Assembly: GCA_004369085.1 (NCBI GenBank)
Contig: ML210191.1
Coordinates: 65,048-129,047 of the forward strand
Reading direction: 5' to 3'
DNA length: 64,000 nt
DNA from: Coprinopsis marcescibilis
Taxonomy: Eukaryota > Basidiomycota > Agaricomycetes > Agaricales > Psathyrellaceae
Below the pieces are notes generated by a model that searched no databases, was not told the DNA's origin, and worked only from the letters and a program-made list of their open reading frames with translations. This document shows positions 1 through 11,075 of the stretch, in pieces (within the stretch, counting starts at the first letter, position 1; the number at the start of each line of letters is the position of its first letter). Position numbers and translations under genes: made by a program.

Positions 1-330
1 CAAAATTCCGACATAATGACGAAGACTTTTAACAAGAATGAGGCTTGAAACCCGACAATATGCTGAATTACTCACTCCCAGGCTGCTAGTTGTATCGGAA
101 AGATAGAGTCAAGGTACAGCCAGGCTTCTTTACTTTGACCTGGTACAGTTGACGCCCATCGTCTCTGTACTGCAGCTCGGAGCATTGGCAGGAAGGAACA
201 GTGAAAGCGAAGGACAAGCACCGACGTCACTATACAATGCGGCACAATTCTACCGTCCCGACCCGGCCCGGCGGAATACAGACCAGCGAGTTCCAAATTT
301 TGGGCGCTTGGCTCTCAGCTTGCCAACGAA
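1..330. other. intergenic, upstream of endonuclease G
   Basis: No gene is supported here. The short open frames on both strands show no recognisable motif. The stretch presumably holds the promoter and 5' leader of the endonuclease G gene that follows. Confidence 0.5.
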
Positions 331-1707
331 ATGCCTGGTGTGACGATTATACACGCAGCGGTCTTCACCGCCGGAGCGCTGGTTGGCGGAGGAATTGCTG
401 CTGCTGTCAGTAGCAGAAAGCAGGTACCTGCTGCGTTGCCACCAAGGCCTGCAAGTCACCCTATCATCGAGGTTGGAGACAGAGGGAGACCCCAGGTCGC
501 CACCAGGAGCGAAATAGTCCCATGGCAAGCTGCTCTACCGCCAGCTCTGAAGAACGGGAATCCAGGTACGCTGTGCCCTCGTTTCAGACGCGTAAATATC
601 CGACAGTCTCTTCAGGCCCAATTTCCGATCTGTTGGTACGCAGAGCGTACGTCGCCGCTTACGATAGACGCTTAAGGCACCCCGCATGGGTATGTCTTTG
701 CTTTCACTTTTGTAGTGTACTACTCTAATCTACTTTAGACCGCAGAGCACGTCACGAAAGCTTTGTTGACCCCCGACTCTTCCGGCCAGGTGAACCGCGA
801 AAAGTCGACCTTTGTGGAAGATGACGAGGTACCAGCACAGTTCCGTGCCCATTTGAAGGACTACTTTCGAAGTGGGTATGACAGGGGACACATGTAAGCT
901 ATCCATCCCGGATCGCTTGGTTAAATCTGACAATTGGCTTAGGGTACCTGCTGCAGACGCAAAATCATCCCAGGTACGCAACTATCACACTTTCATCAGA
1001 GACAGCAGGCTCAGTTTTGAAATAGGAAGCAATGAACGAGACCTTCCTTTTGAGTAATATTGCTCCTCAAGTCGGAGACGGCTTCAACAGGCATTGTTCG
1101 TCCAGCTTTCAGAATTGTGCTATCCAGAAGTTGTTAACGTGTTTGTAGATTGGGCCTATTTGGAAAACTGGTGTCGAGGGCTTACCAACAACTTCAAGGA
1201 CGTGTATATCTTCACTGTTCCCTTATACCTGCCTAAGCTAGAAGCGGATGGTAAATGGCGCGTCGTAAGTGAATTACTTTTCACAGAGAAGGGATCCAGA
1301 TTCACATTCGATGCAGACACATGAAGTCATTGGATCCCCGCCCAATATTGCTGTTCCAACCCACTTTGCCAAGGTCGTTTTAACTTCCAAGCCATCGTCA
1401 CCTTCAACTCCAGATATCCCTGAGCTCTCGTTGGGAGCATTCGTCCTTCCTAACGCGGTTATCAAGGATGAAGCACCACTAGAAAGCTTCATTGTACCAG
1501 GTTCGTCCTCTGAATATTTTGATGGGACGCAATGACTCAATCCATGTTGTAGTGGAAGCCGTCGAACGCGCTGCAGGCCTGACACTGTTCTCGGACGCGA
1601 TAAAATCCAACTCCAAGCACATCTGCAGGTCGACAAAGTGCGAGTTAATCGTCCGTCGTTTCGATGATGTGCGGAAGAAGACCAAGGCCATCGCTGCTCC
1701 AAAGTAG
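331..1707 (+). CDS. NUC1: mitochondrial endonuclease G (DNA/RNA non-specific nuclease)
   Basis: Sugar-non-specific DNA/RNA endonuclease of the EndoG/Nuc1 family, a mitochondrial enzyme linked to mtDNA turnover and programmed cell death. The spliced protein (about 300 aa, usual for the family) opens with a hydrophobic Gly/Ala-rich stretch (HAAVFTAGALVGGGIAAAV) suitable for mitochondrial import or anchoring. It then shows YVAAYDRRLRHPAW, the catalytic motif GYDRGHM (His is the general base), ETFLLSNIAPQ and FNRHYWAYLE. The last is rebuilt across an intron that splits the Tyr codon (ca t|at tgg), which carries the conserved N-x-x-x-W metal-site region. About seven introns of 50-60 nt separate the exons. 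The ATG at 331 is the first in frame and gives the expected N-terminus. It ends 49 bp from the convergent mL46 gene. The family call is firm; mitochondrial location is inferred from the N-terminus. Confidence 0.92.
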
Positions 1708-1756
1708 TTGGTATAACGGGGGATGCTATTATCTAAATTATGATCATAATAATACT

Positions 1757-2786
1757 TTAAAAATCGGAAAGGATATCCTTGACCACGCTCCAGTACTCCT
1801 TGTCGACGCGAGGTTCAATCTCCTCCTTTGTGAGCCAAGCAAAGTCTTTGACTTTCTCACCGTCGACCTGGGCTTGGCCAGCCATGATGTGCGCTTTGTA
1901 GAAAAAGACGCAGTTTTGGACCTGAATGACTTTCAGTGGGTTTCTCAAGGAAAAAAGTCCAGAGGGCAGATGTACCTCTGGCGCTGGGCCCACTGGCTTA
2001 TAGACACCGATCGGGTTCCTACCAACTATCCAGGCATCCATATGGTCTCCAGCCTCTGAGTAAAGGTCTCTCTGTGCAGCCTAATGAGAGAAACTTGAGG
2101 AATGTTCGATGACAATGGGATAAAACATGCTTACCTGGTGCAAAAGTTCTGTCTTTTCCACAGGCCCTTGGGGGAAACGCCAGACATCCTTGCCACCCTC
2201 GTTTGCCAGAAGCAAGAGGTACAGGTTGCGCTGACCCTGTCGGTCCAGGCTCTTGATGTCGTTGCTAATGTCCGAAGGGTGAATCCTCGGTGCCAGCTCT
2301 TCGCCCTCGCCCTCCTGCTGTGCCAGCTGTTCTACAGCGGCCTTGTCGGCTGCAGCCTTCTCCGGGTCCACGTCCTCTGGCGGGACGAATGAGGGACCGA
2401 AAGCAATCTTTTCTCTTTTCCTCTCCTCGATAGTGAACCGTGTCTGCAACAAAGAACCCTGCTTGAAGTAGAACTCATGGGGGAATGGATTTGAGAGGGC
2501 GCGGCGAATACGAGCTTGGTAGGAATAGAAAGCCGTTTCGAATGGCGTCGGCGTTCTGGTGAGTATAGGAGAGCGGTTGAGTATAACAGCGGTCGCGATG
2601 TTTGGCCTGAGTATAGGCTTTGAACTGGTCACAGAGGGTGCACTCGACGATGAAGTGTCAGCCTGGGTAGAGAAAGCACGGTGTATGGCGCCTGGCAGAG
2701 ACAATGAGGGCAACGTTACGTGTACAATGGCAAAACATACCTCTAGGACAAGGTCCCGAGTGCCTCAAGATATTTCTGGCCAACAT
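1757..2786 (-). CDS. MRPL46: mitochondrial large ribosomal subunit protein mL46
   Basis: Component of the mitochondrial 54S subunit (mL46; MRPL17 in yeast), with a NUDIX-like fold that normally lacks hydrolase activity. Joining a short first exon (MLARNILRHSGPCPR, ATG at 2784-2786) to GAIHRAFSTQ through a 49-nt intron gives a classic basic, Ser-rich mitochondrial presequence. Without this exon the frame has no ATG. Downstream motifs fit the family: KPILRPNIATAVILNRSPIL, an acidic/Glu-Ala-rich linker, SLDRQGQRNLYLLLL, DVWRFPQGPVEKTELLHQ and, after an intron, VQNCVFFYKAHIM and FAWLTKEEIEPRV. The gene is head-to-head with VMA13 across 141 bp and tail-to-tail with NUC1. Confidence 0.9.
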
Positions 2787-2927
2787 CGACTGTGGTGGTC
2801 GGCGACGCGGACGATGAGGTCGTCGACGTGCAGCAAGAAAACTAGCCGCGACCGGGGAAGGTCAGGTGACCTTGGCACTCGGGCTGTCCCAAACTCATCC
2901 AGATCGCGTTCAGTGCTCGCTCTGACA
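2787..2927. promoter_or_regulatory. bidirectional promoter spacer, mL46 / VMA13
   Basis: Only 141 bp separate the start codons of two divergent housekeeping genes, so both promoters and both 5' leaders must share or overlap this segment. No clear TATA box was seen. Confidence 0.5.
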
Positions 2928-4762
2928 ATGACCATCACCATCGTTTCCAATGCCTGGCTCGAGGAATCATCCAACAAGATACGTGCAAAGCCTGTGCCAT
3001 GGGAGGTCTGTATTACTGTGATTATCGGGCCACACAGTCGATAACCACCGTCCATAGGGTTACCAGAGGGCAGATTTGGTCACTGCCGAAGAACTCGCAC
3101 TTGTCAAGCGGGTAGATCGACAGTCCAAGGCCAGAACTGAATCAGTCTTGGTTGGAGAAGGAGAAGCATATGCTCTTCTCTATCTGTCTTTACTCAAGAA
3201 GCTGCAACGGGTAGACACCATGCAATGTCTGCTGGTCCTGATCGCTGACGCACTAACCGGTGAGCCCATGTCACCTCAATCTACCTTGCCCGAATTCTTA
3301 ACGCCTACGTAACACTTAGATCACGAAGAAAGAATCCCTCTCTTTACTCGCACAGCGGAGAAGGACCCCGATCTGCCTTACATCCCCCTCCTCAAGTGCG
3401 TGTCTTGACTATAATCCCACTGCCCGACTCAGAGAACTTGACCAGGGCCCTCGACGCAACGGACGAATTCGTACAGCTCAAGGCAGCACAAGTACTGACG
3501 GTCCTTCTAAGGTCAGGCTAATGCGGCCTCACATCTACTTGCGGCTAAAGCCCTGTACAGTGCCTCGTCTACGAAGTTGCCTGCCCGCCAGCTACAACCA
3601 TTCGTGAACAAGATATCTGCATTCGTTCAAAGTGCATCAACGAATCACCGCGACATCGGCGTCCAATGCCTCGAGTCCCTCCTCGCTCGTCCAGAGTTCC
3701 GCCAGATATCATGGTCAACACCAGGTTTGGTCGAAGCGTAAGTCTGGCAGAGCAATGTAATTTCATTCGTTGGATCGACGTCCTTCCAGGCTTGTTGATG
3801 TCTTAAAGAAGAATCCGGGACCACAGATGAGCTATCAAGTGGCATTCTGTATCTGGCTTCTTTCATTTGAAACCAATATTGCAAAAGAGATCAATAAGTG
3901 CGTCATTCACATCCCAATCACCCAATGGCATAATGAACTTTGACTCAAGGAAGTATGATATAATTGCGGAACTTATCTTGGTTGCACAAACTGCAGTCAA
4001 GGAGAAGGTCATTCGTGTAATCGTCGCCACATTCAGAGTGCGTTGCGTTGCTTTCCGACACTGCCAATTCTGTTAATATGCCTTTCAGAATCTGGTTGTT
4101 AAGGCCCCCAGCGCAAATCTCCCTGCCATGTTGGTCTGCCAGCTGCTACCATACTCAAAGAACCTAGCAGCGCGTAAATGGACCGACGAGGATATTATTG
4201 AGGATGTGAAATTCCTCAAAGACGAGCTCACAACTCGCTTCCAAAGCTTGTCGTGAGTGTAGTTATATCATTGCTCGCAGTCTATATAATCAGTCCCATT
4301 CAGGACCTACGACGAGTACACATCCGAATTGACCTCAGGTCACCTCTCGTGGACCCCTGTACATGAATCAGAGGAATTTTGGAAGGAGAACGCGGTGAAG
4401 CTCAACGAAAGGGATTATGAGCAGGTCAAGTGAGCACCGCAAGTTTACTATATCTTTCATTGTGATTAACGAGCCATATCCAGGATACTGATCCACCTGT
4501 TGAAGCAGTCGAATGACCCGGTTGTATTAGCAGTAGCGTGCCACGACATTGGGCAATATGTCAAATACTACGAGCGAGGGAAGAAGTGAGTAATCATGGA
4601 AACGGCCAGAAAACCTGATTGACAGTGTTCTATAGGATTGTGAACGACCTGGGTGGAAAAACTAGGATCATGCAACTGATGACAGACAACAGCCATGAAG
4701 TTCGATACAGAGCACTTCTCTCTGTCCAACAGCTCATCAGCCAGCCTTGGATTTCTGCATGA
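2928..4762 (+). CDS. VMA13: V-type H+-ATPase subunit H
   Basis: Regulatory subunit H of the V1 sector, needed for activity of the vacuolar proton pump and for silencing free V1. The rebuilt protein (about 430 aa) is an ARM/HEAT-repeat solenoid. Recognisable family segments are [20 protein letters not shown] at the N-terminus, [50 protein letters not shown] and, in the C-terminal domain, [50 protein letters not shown] and [16 protein letters not shown]. The start [10 protein letters not shown] follows an in-frame upstream stretch that looks non-coding. About ten short introns. Two acceptors had to be picked by frame: after PLLK (about 3440) and after VLLS (about 3567). It ends 51 bp from the convergent TRAPPC13 stop. 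Confidence 0.93.
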
Positions 4763-4813
4763 TACGATGCTATCGACATGGTGTTCAAGGAGTGCATGAA
4801 TGGGAATAATAGA

Positions 4814-6854
4814 CTACTTTGCCCAGACTTCCGCGATAACGCCATACTCCTTGAGGGTGTGCACCTTTGTATGTTTGTGTGGGTGCGATTCAGTATCGGT
4901 TTCGCCACTGGTATCCTCCACCAGCAAGATCCGTAGTCCCCCAATAGTTGAGAACCCTTGCTGAATAGGAACGAAGGTGAGCTGGAAATCCTGTACAATC
5001 GGACTGTCAGATGTTCCTTCCGAGGTCGAAGCTTCTACTGCAGGCAGGATAATCGCAGAAGGTCCTGTGGCAATCACTCCGTCCGAACTTGACTTGAGCT
5101 CGTCTTGGCCCTCAAAATAAGGAGGTGGGAGCAATGAATCGGGCATCGACGGGCGAGGCCCTTCATCTGCACCGGGCTCTGCCACTGCCGATTTTATAGC
5201 AGCGTCCAGAATCTTCTGATGTGCGATGGCATAATTGAATGGCGAATTTGCAGACATCGGGGTGGAGAAACCGGATGACGGGAGACGAGGACTGGAAGCG
5301 TCCAGAATGATAGGCAAATGAGAAACCTTTGGTGGCCGCAAATGCTGAACTGCAAACATCAGTTTTCGTCTTCCCAGTTCAAGATTACGAGTGACAGCGA
5401 GGGAGAACGTCGCAGTGAATGGTTTCTCGATCTCTATATTTTCTCGTGGTAAATGCTTGAGAAGGAGCGTGACGTCAAGATCAGTTGCGTGTGTTGAAAG
5501 GCTTGGAGCAATAATGGTTTGTGGGGATTGCGGCCGAACAATTTGGGCAGAGGCAGGTCTATTGGTAAATGGCGAAGCAGGTCGTGGAGGTGGCGATACG
5601 GGGCGAGATGCAAAACTCTGCGGTGAATGCGGCCGAGAAGGGACAGAACCCGCCACAGTGCGCTTGAGATAAGATGGGATAGCGGATACTGGTTGCTGAA
5701 CCGGTGGAAAGGGTATCCTCCGCGTTAACATTGATGTCAACAGCCTCCCAGGTTCTCCAAACAAGGATCTCCAAGATATATCCAACCGTCCCAATGGAAT
5801 CATACTTCCTGGTGCAGGATTTGGCGCAATCAGCGATGGTGTTTTTGGGGTAAGGATGTAGATGTACTGTCGGGTATCTTGAGATTGCATGGTCGCAAAA
5901 CTCCTGTCGAAAATTGCTTCAGAATTGATATCCTGGGCTATCCAATTATCGGCACATTCGAACTGCATCTTCTCGAAATGTATAGCACCCGGTGCCAGAT
6001 TCTGTATGTGAACTTCGAGGAACACTTTGTCGCGTTCCTTTGGTGTGAACGATGCCGACGGCGAGCGGGTGGTGTGGACCTTCGTCTTTACCGACAGGGG
6101 ATTAGTGACCTGAAATTGTTCAGCATACGTTGTTGGCAAAAGCAGAACAATTCCTCACCGCAAACTTGTAGAATTTACGAAAGGTGAGCAAGCTGGGATC
6201 ACTGTCGTCCTCTGCAGCTCCTGGTACTGGACGAGCATTTGCAGGCAACCGATAGGTGACAGCACAAGCCAGAACGTGCTGCCCAAGTTCCTTGATCTCA
6301 TGATGCACGATTGTTTCGAGACTGTCCCCCACCCTCAGCATCTTCTGTGACCCACTTTCATCCAAATCTGATAATACCATCTTGGATGTCGCTGTCTGCA
6401 TCTCTACCCGGACCTGCTTCAGTTCCACCTCCGTTAGGGCTTCATTATTGATGCACAGGCAGCTTGAAAAGGTTTCGCCCAGCTGGATGGAGCCGAAGGA
6501 AGAAGGAAGGGTGAGCAACTCGGAGGCATGGGTCAAATCGCGCAAAGTCTTCGGGTGTCCAGGTAGTGGCGAAGAGCCTTGTAACGACAATATAGATGCA
6601 GAAGAATGTGCCTGGTATACCCAGGACGATTAAAACCACGCCAACTGACATTTACGCGCACTACTCACTGAGAAAGACGGCGAGCTTGAGTAGAACGGCT
6701 GCCATGCTGCTGCGAGTTCAGGCCGCTAAATAGTCCAGACATTCCATTCCGAATTTCAATAACTCAAGGTCGATTGAACTACTGTAAATGAGCTGCTCAC
6801 GGAAACTCGCATAACCTTGAGAGACAGTAGATGACTTGGTCCATCGCTGGCCAT
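4814..6854 (-). CDS. TRAPPC13: TRAPP complex subunit TRAPPC13 (DUF974 family)
   Basis: Subunit of the TRAPP tethering/Rab-GEF complex acting at the Golgi and in autophagy. The first exon MASDGPSHLLSLKVMRVS joins RPELAAAWQPFYSSSPSFS and then SSPLPGHPKTLRDLTH, which recreates the conserved family N-terminus (L-x-L-K-V-M-R-x-S-R-P). Further family blocks are LLTLPSSFGSIQLGETFSS, HHEIKELGQHVLACAVTY, FRKFYKFAVTNPLSVKTKVH and VFLEVHIQNLAPGAIHFEKM. The protein is about 620 aa against roughly 420 in animals. The excess is a Ser/Pro-rich insert (SRPHSPQSFASRPVSPPPRP region, near 5540-5690) and a second low-complexity stretch. It ends EYGVIAEVWAK. Three introns lie in the N-terminal third; the rest is one long exon. 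Confidence 0.88.
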
Positions 6855-7285
6855 GATAGTTGAGGTCAAGGAACAAGTTACAAACAAGCGGTGGCGTCGA
6901 GTTGAATAAATTACTACGGACCAAGTAAAGAACAAACAAGTTGATCTATCATGCATATCGAGCTAGATACAAGAGCCTTCAGCCCCAAAGCGCGTCCGTG
7001 GTCAGTAATCGAGATACTGTGCATGAGATATGTACATTACAAGTACTGTCGGCCTTCAGCCGGAATCCCTAATTAAACAAAGCTGCACAAAATGCAACAA
7101 AGGTCGCATTTTAGCATGCGCCATATTCGTGTAAGACAAGAAGAAGAGCGAAATCCATAGGTCGTATCGCCACAATATACATAGAGCAGAGACTGTCCTC
7201 TTCAACCTGGCATGTTCGTGAAATACAAAGGCGGTGGCGTGATTTGTTAACAGAGAGGAAAAAGCGTCGTCTGACGACAAAGTGG
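6855..7285. other. intergenic spacer
   Basis: 431 bp between the start of TRAPPC13 and the stop of the nucleoporin gene, both on the minus strand. It should hold the TRAPPC13 promoter and the nucleoporin 3' end. No further gene or repeat is visible. Confidence 0.5.
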
Positions 7286-10200
7286 TTAGCGTTTTGCTGC
7301 ACCTGGTTTCCGTGAGGGCAATTTTCGAATTTGGCGAGGCGCATTCGGAGCAGGCGTCGGAGCAGCACCGATGGTGAAAAGAGTTCCACCAGACGACGTA
7401 GAGGGTGCCAACTGTGAGGGAGGACTAAAAGGCGAAGAGGGAGCTCCAGCACCGAAAGTCCCATTCGTGGACCCAAAGCCACCGGTTGAGGGCAGCCCGC
7501 TATTTGACCCTGCGGGAGAAGCGGGTTGAGAATTGAAGGAGAACGGATTTGCAGGTGCGGGCAAAGGTGCGTTGAAGGAGAAGGGGGACTGGTTGAATGT
7601 GGAAGGACTAGCAGGTGCAGAAGCTTGCCCTGGGGCGAACGGATTGGGTGCGTTATTACCAAAGCTGAAGGCCGGTGCTGTTGTCGTTGGCGTACTCGCT
7701 GAGCCAAACCCAAACGCGGAGCCGGTAGTATTGGGACGCGGTGCTTCTCCTCCCGTGGAAGTCGATGGCCCAAACGAGAATGGAGCAGCTACCGTGGTTG
7801 GCGTATTCGTTGCACTACCGAAGCCGAATGGACGTGATTCTTCAGCTTTCGGGGCGGCAGCAAACGGATTGGGTGCTGTGCCAGCTCCAAAGGAGAATGG
7901 TGATGACGCCGCAGGCGAAGCAGTTTCTTGTGAAGGTGGCGCACCAAACAACGAAGACCCTCCAAACGAGAAATTCAACGTTGGTTTTGGAGCCCCATTG
8001 CTTTGAATTTCTCGAGTAGGACTCTCTTCCATTCGGAATTCTTGATCGTTGTTCTTTGGCGGCGTAACGGGTCGATCTATTGGGTTGGAAGGGGCTGGGG
8101 ATCCGAAAGCAAACGGCTTGGGTGCAACAGTAGAAGAACCAGCTGGGCCAAAAGAAAACGGAGCAGAGGTTGCCGCAGAGGATGCAGCGGAGTCTGCTTT
8201 GAATGCGAATGGAGTGCTGGAAGGGTTGGTGGGAGGTGTGCTAGGAGCGCCTCCGAAGGGGAATGAAGTGCTTGGCTTTGGAGTGCTGTCCTTGGCTGGG
8301 CCACCGAACGAGAAGGGGGTGCTTGTTGCAGAAGGGAATGTAGGCTTTGGTGCTTCAACAGGGGCTGCGACGCCAAACAAGGACTTTGGTGTGTCAGTTG
8401 CTGCTGCAGACGGTGGTCCAAAACTGAACCCGCTCGAAGCTGGTGCTGGAGCGCTACTAGGTTCGGCCTTGGCAGATCCGCCAAAGAACGAAGTGCTGGT
8501 GGCAGCCGGACCACCAAAAAGGCTCGAAGTTGGGGTATCCTTGTTGGGAAGCTCATTTGAAGACGTTGTATTCTGCTGGGGTGCAGTGCCAAAGAATGTA
8601 GGAACTGAAGCTGGAGCACCGGACAAAGGCTTGGGGGGTTCCACTGATGAGTTTGTCTTCGCATCAGATCCCCCAAACGAGAATGGGGTACCTTGTGACG
8701 TCGAAGAGGTACCGAACAGCGAAGGGAGTGGCTCAGGCGCTGTGACCTTGATAGCAGGGGGCTTCGCCTTGCCAGCGTCGCCGCCTTCCCAAAACGGGTT
8801 CTCTTTGTCGTTGGTTGGAACAGATACTGGCGCGCTGAGATTGAAAGGCAAAGAAGAGGAAGATGGCAATTCCGCTTTGTCCGTCCCAGAAGGCTTTGGG
8901 AAGCTAAACGATGACGAAGATGCCGTCGTCGCCGAAGGCAATGACAATGGCGGTGTAGATGGGATGGAGGGCGATTGCGAAGTAAATGCAGACTTGGCAA
9001 AGAAGTTTGGGACATTGCTCGAGCTTGACGGAGGGGCACTAGTGAATTGACTGGTTGAATCGGATGGAAGAGGCGGTGCATCAGCTAACGAGCGGAAGGG
9101 TGGCGCAGATGAATCCGGAGTCTTCTCTGTCGATGGACCAGCACCGTCAGCGTTTTCTTTGTGAGCCTTGGAGCTCTCAGCCTTTGGCGGTTCGGCGCTC
9201 TGAGATGGCTTCGCAAACGAAAATGGCAGAGTGGCGATGGGAGGCTCTTTAGCGTTGGTCAGATCTTGTTGCAGGGGTGTAGCCTGCAAGCGTTTTTAGT
9301 AATTATTTCTGGGAAAATGATTTTGTTATACCTCAGGTTTTGCAAAAGTGAACCCGGCAGGGATGTCAAACACTGGCAGCTTTTTAGCGGCTTCCTCAAG
9401 TTCCTTTCGGCGGGCCTCTTCGGCTGGATCCATGAGATCATCTTCTTCCTCGAAAACGGCTGAGAACTTGTTGTGGCGAGGACGAGCTGAAGGGCGTTCG
9501 ATATGGTTGCGGGTGCCTCTAACTCTCCCAACCCGAACTGATGATCCAGAGGGAAGGGGATTTCCCGCGGATGCAACCTCAAACCAGTCGGGTTCTTTGC
9601 TGGAAGTACTTGGTGCAGAAGGCTCTTCCCTAGTCTCGGTTTCTTTGTCACTCGACTCTTCCACCTCTTGCTTCCGTCGTGCCAACAACTTTTTCATTCC
9701 ACCGGCGCCCGCGTATGGTTTGGTGTCGGCGCGATGCTGCTTGCTCGAACGCCCCTTTTTACCTTTATCATGTCGACGATCATCGTCCATGAGTACCAGC
9801 TGCGAAGAGCGCCGAGGTTTGAACATCGATGGTATATCGGAAGCATTGGAACCACTGGGTCGGTTAAGTGAGCGAAGTCGGGTCGGAATTAGAGGAGTTT
9901 TGTAGATATCAAGTTCATACAGTGCCCTTTGTGCAGGCGCTGGCTGTTGTACTTCCAGAGGGGGATCTAGGTGGAGGTCAGATCGTTCGATGGTGCCGCT
10001 TTGAATCAACGTACGAGTGAGTGCTTCCTGCTGATGTTGGCCCGTTCCAAAGAGCAAAGAACTGTGCTGCCTGACGGGCGATCGGGCCTAACAAGAGATA
10101 AATAGTATGTCAGCTGAGACAACGAAACAAGAGCGAAATGTACTCACAGATCTCACTGTGTCCACCAGGCTACCGAGAGTAGTGGCGGCTGTTGCCTGAG

Positions 10201-10882
10201 GCTCTTGGTGTTGTTGGGGCGGTGGTCGAATGAAGGTTGGATTCAAAACAAGATTAGACAAAGGTGGTGGTTCCGATACCTCGCGCTGGGGCTGAGGTGT
10301 GAGAGAGGTGCGCATACGGAAGGATGGACGAGAGGTGAGAGCGTTTGCCGGAAGAGAATTTTCTCTATAAAAAGAGGATCCTTGAGAGCCTCCCATGACC
10401 ACGTCAGGAACTGAGGCATCGCGCGAAATATGAAGTTGGCTGAGAGGCGGATCTATGGACATTGTGCGACCGAGTCGAATAGGCGAGAGTGTAGAGCGAG
10501 AAAAGCTCGACCTCTTATTACGAGTAGAATCTAAGCTATAAGCTGAGGCAGAGGAAGAACGAGCGACGGGTGCAGGGGTTCTGCGCTTTGGACGGTGATT
10601 CAGGAATGCAGACGTGGGTGGGTCGAGATAAGCGGCTAGGCCTGACTTTGGGGGACTAGTGAGCCTCATTCGCTTGCGAGAGAGGTCGCCACCATTGTCG
10701 GCGTTGTCAGGCTCTGAGACAGGCTCCAAGTTGCGCCTGCGTTTGCCTGTGGAGTCGGCGCTGCCGTCGCGGTCTGTGCTGGCCAGCCATGTCAGAGGGG
10801 CTGCTACGATGTTCTTGATAGTCCCTAACAACGACGATTGACGGGCAATCTTCTTGGGCGAAGTGTTTGAGGACGACGCCAT
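7286..10882 (-). CDS. FG-repeat nucleoporin, Nup1/Nup124-like
   Basis: Nuclear-basket FG nucleoporin of about 1,150 aa in three exons (introns near 9290-9330 and 10090-10146). Start ATG at 10880-10882 (MASSSNTSPKKIARQSS). Next comes an amphipathic segment, SLLGTIKNIVAAPLTWLAST (about residues 17-36), resembling the membrane-binding helix of Nup1/Nup60/Nup153. A basic, Ser/Pro-rich region with KRMRLTSPPK and RPKRRTP patches follows, then GAGGMKKLLARRKQ and PVFDIPAGFTFAKPE. The C-terminal half (7286-9289) is an FG domain with many FSFG, PFSFG and FGG repeats spaced by Ser/Thr/Pro/Ala linkers, ending PSRKPGAAKR. The sequence supports the class; exact orthology (Nup1 or Nup124) is inferred because FG proteins align poorly. 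The long open frames on the opposite strand are composition shadows. Confidence 0.8.
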
Positions 10883-11075
10883 TGACGACGAGCAAGAACA
10901 AAACCGACGACGAGGACGAAAACAATGGATGGTGGCCACACACCTCGAGTCACATGCCCTTTCGTGACAACAAGCGTGACCATTGTCTCACATGACCTTT
11001 CGAATGCTCATTGCTCATTGCTAGCAGTGCACTGAGCACTGAGCAGCTAGTTCCTCTCTCTTTCTCTTAATTGTA
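10883..11075. promoter_or_regulatory. bidirectional promoter spacer, nucleoporin / TFB3
   Basis: 193 bp between divergent start codons. It carries two CACATG words in a TCACATG context (about 10950 and 10990) and several short imperfect inverted repeats built on TTGCTCA/TGAGCA around 11006-11045. A binding factor cannot be assigned from sequence alone. Confidence 0.4.

Noticed and set aside
8049..9050. 333-codon open frame on the plus strand
   Set aside because: It is antisense to the FG domain of the nucleoporin; Gly/Ala/Asn/Val-rich composition mirrors the FSFG codons and there is no domain.
8077..9081. 334-codon open frame on the minus strand in another phase
   Set aside because: Same-strand frame shadow of the FG-repeat exon; Leu/Arg/His/Ser-rich low complexity with no start context.
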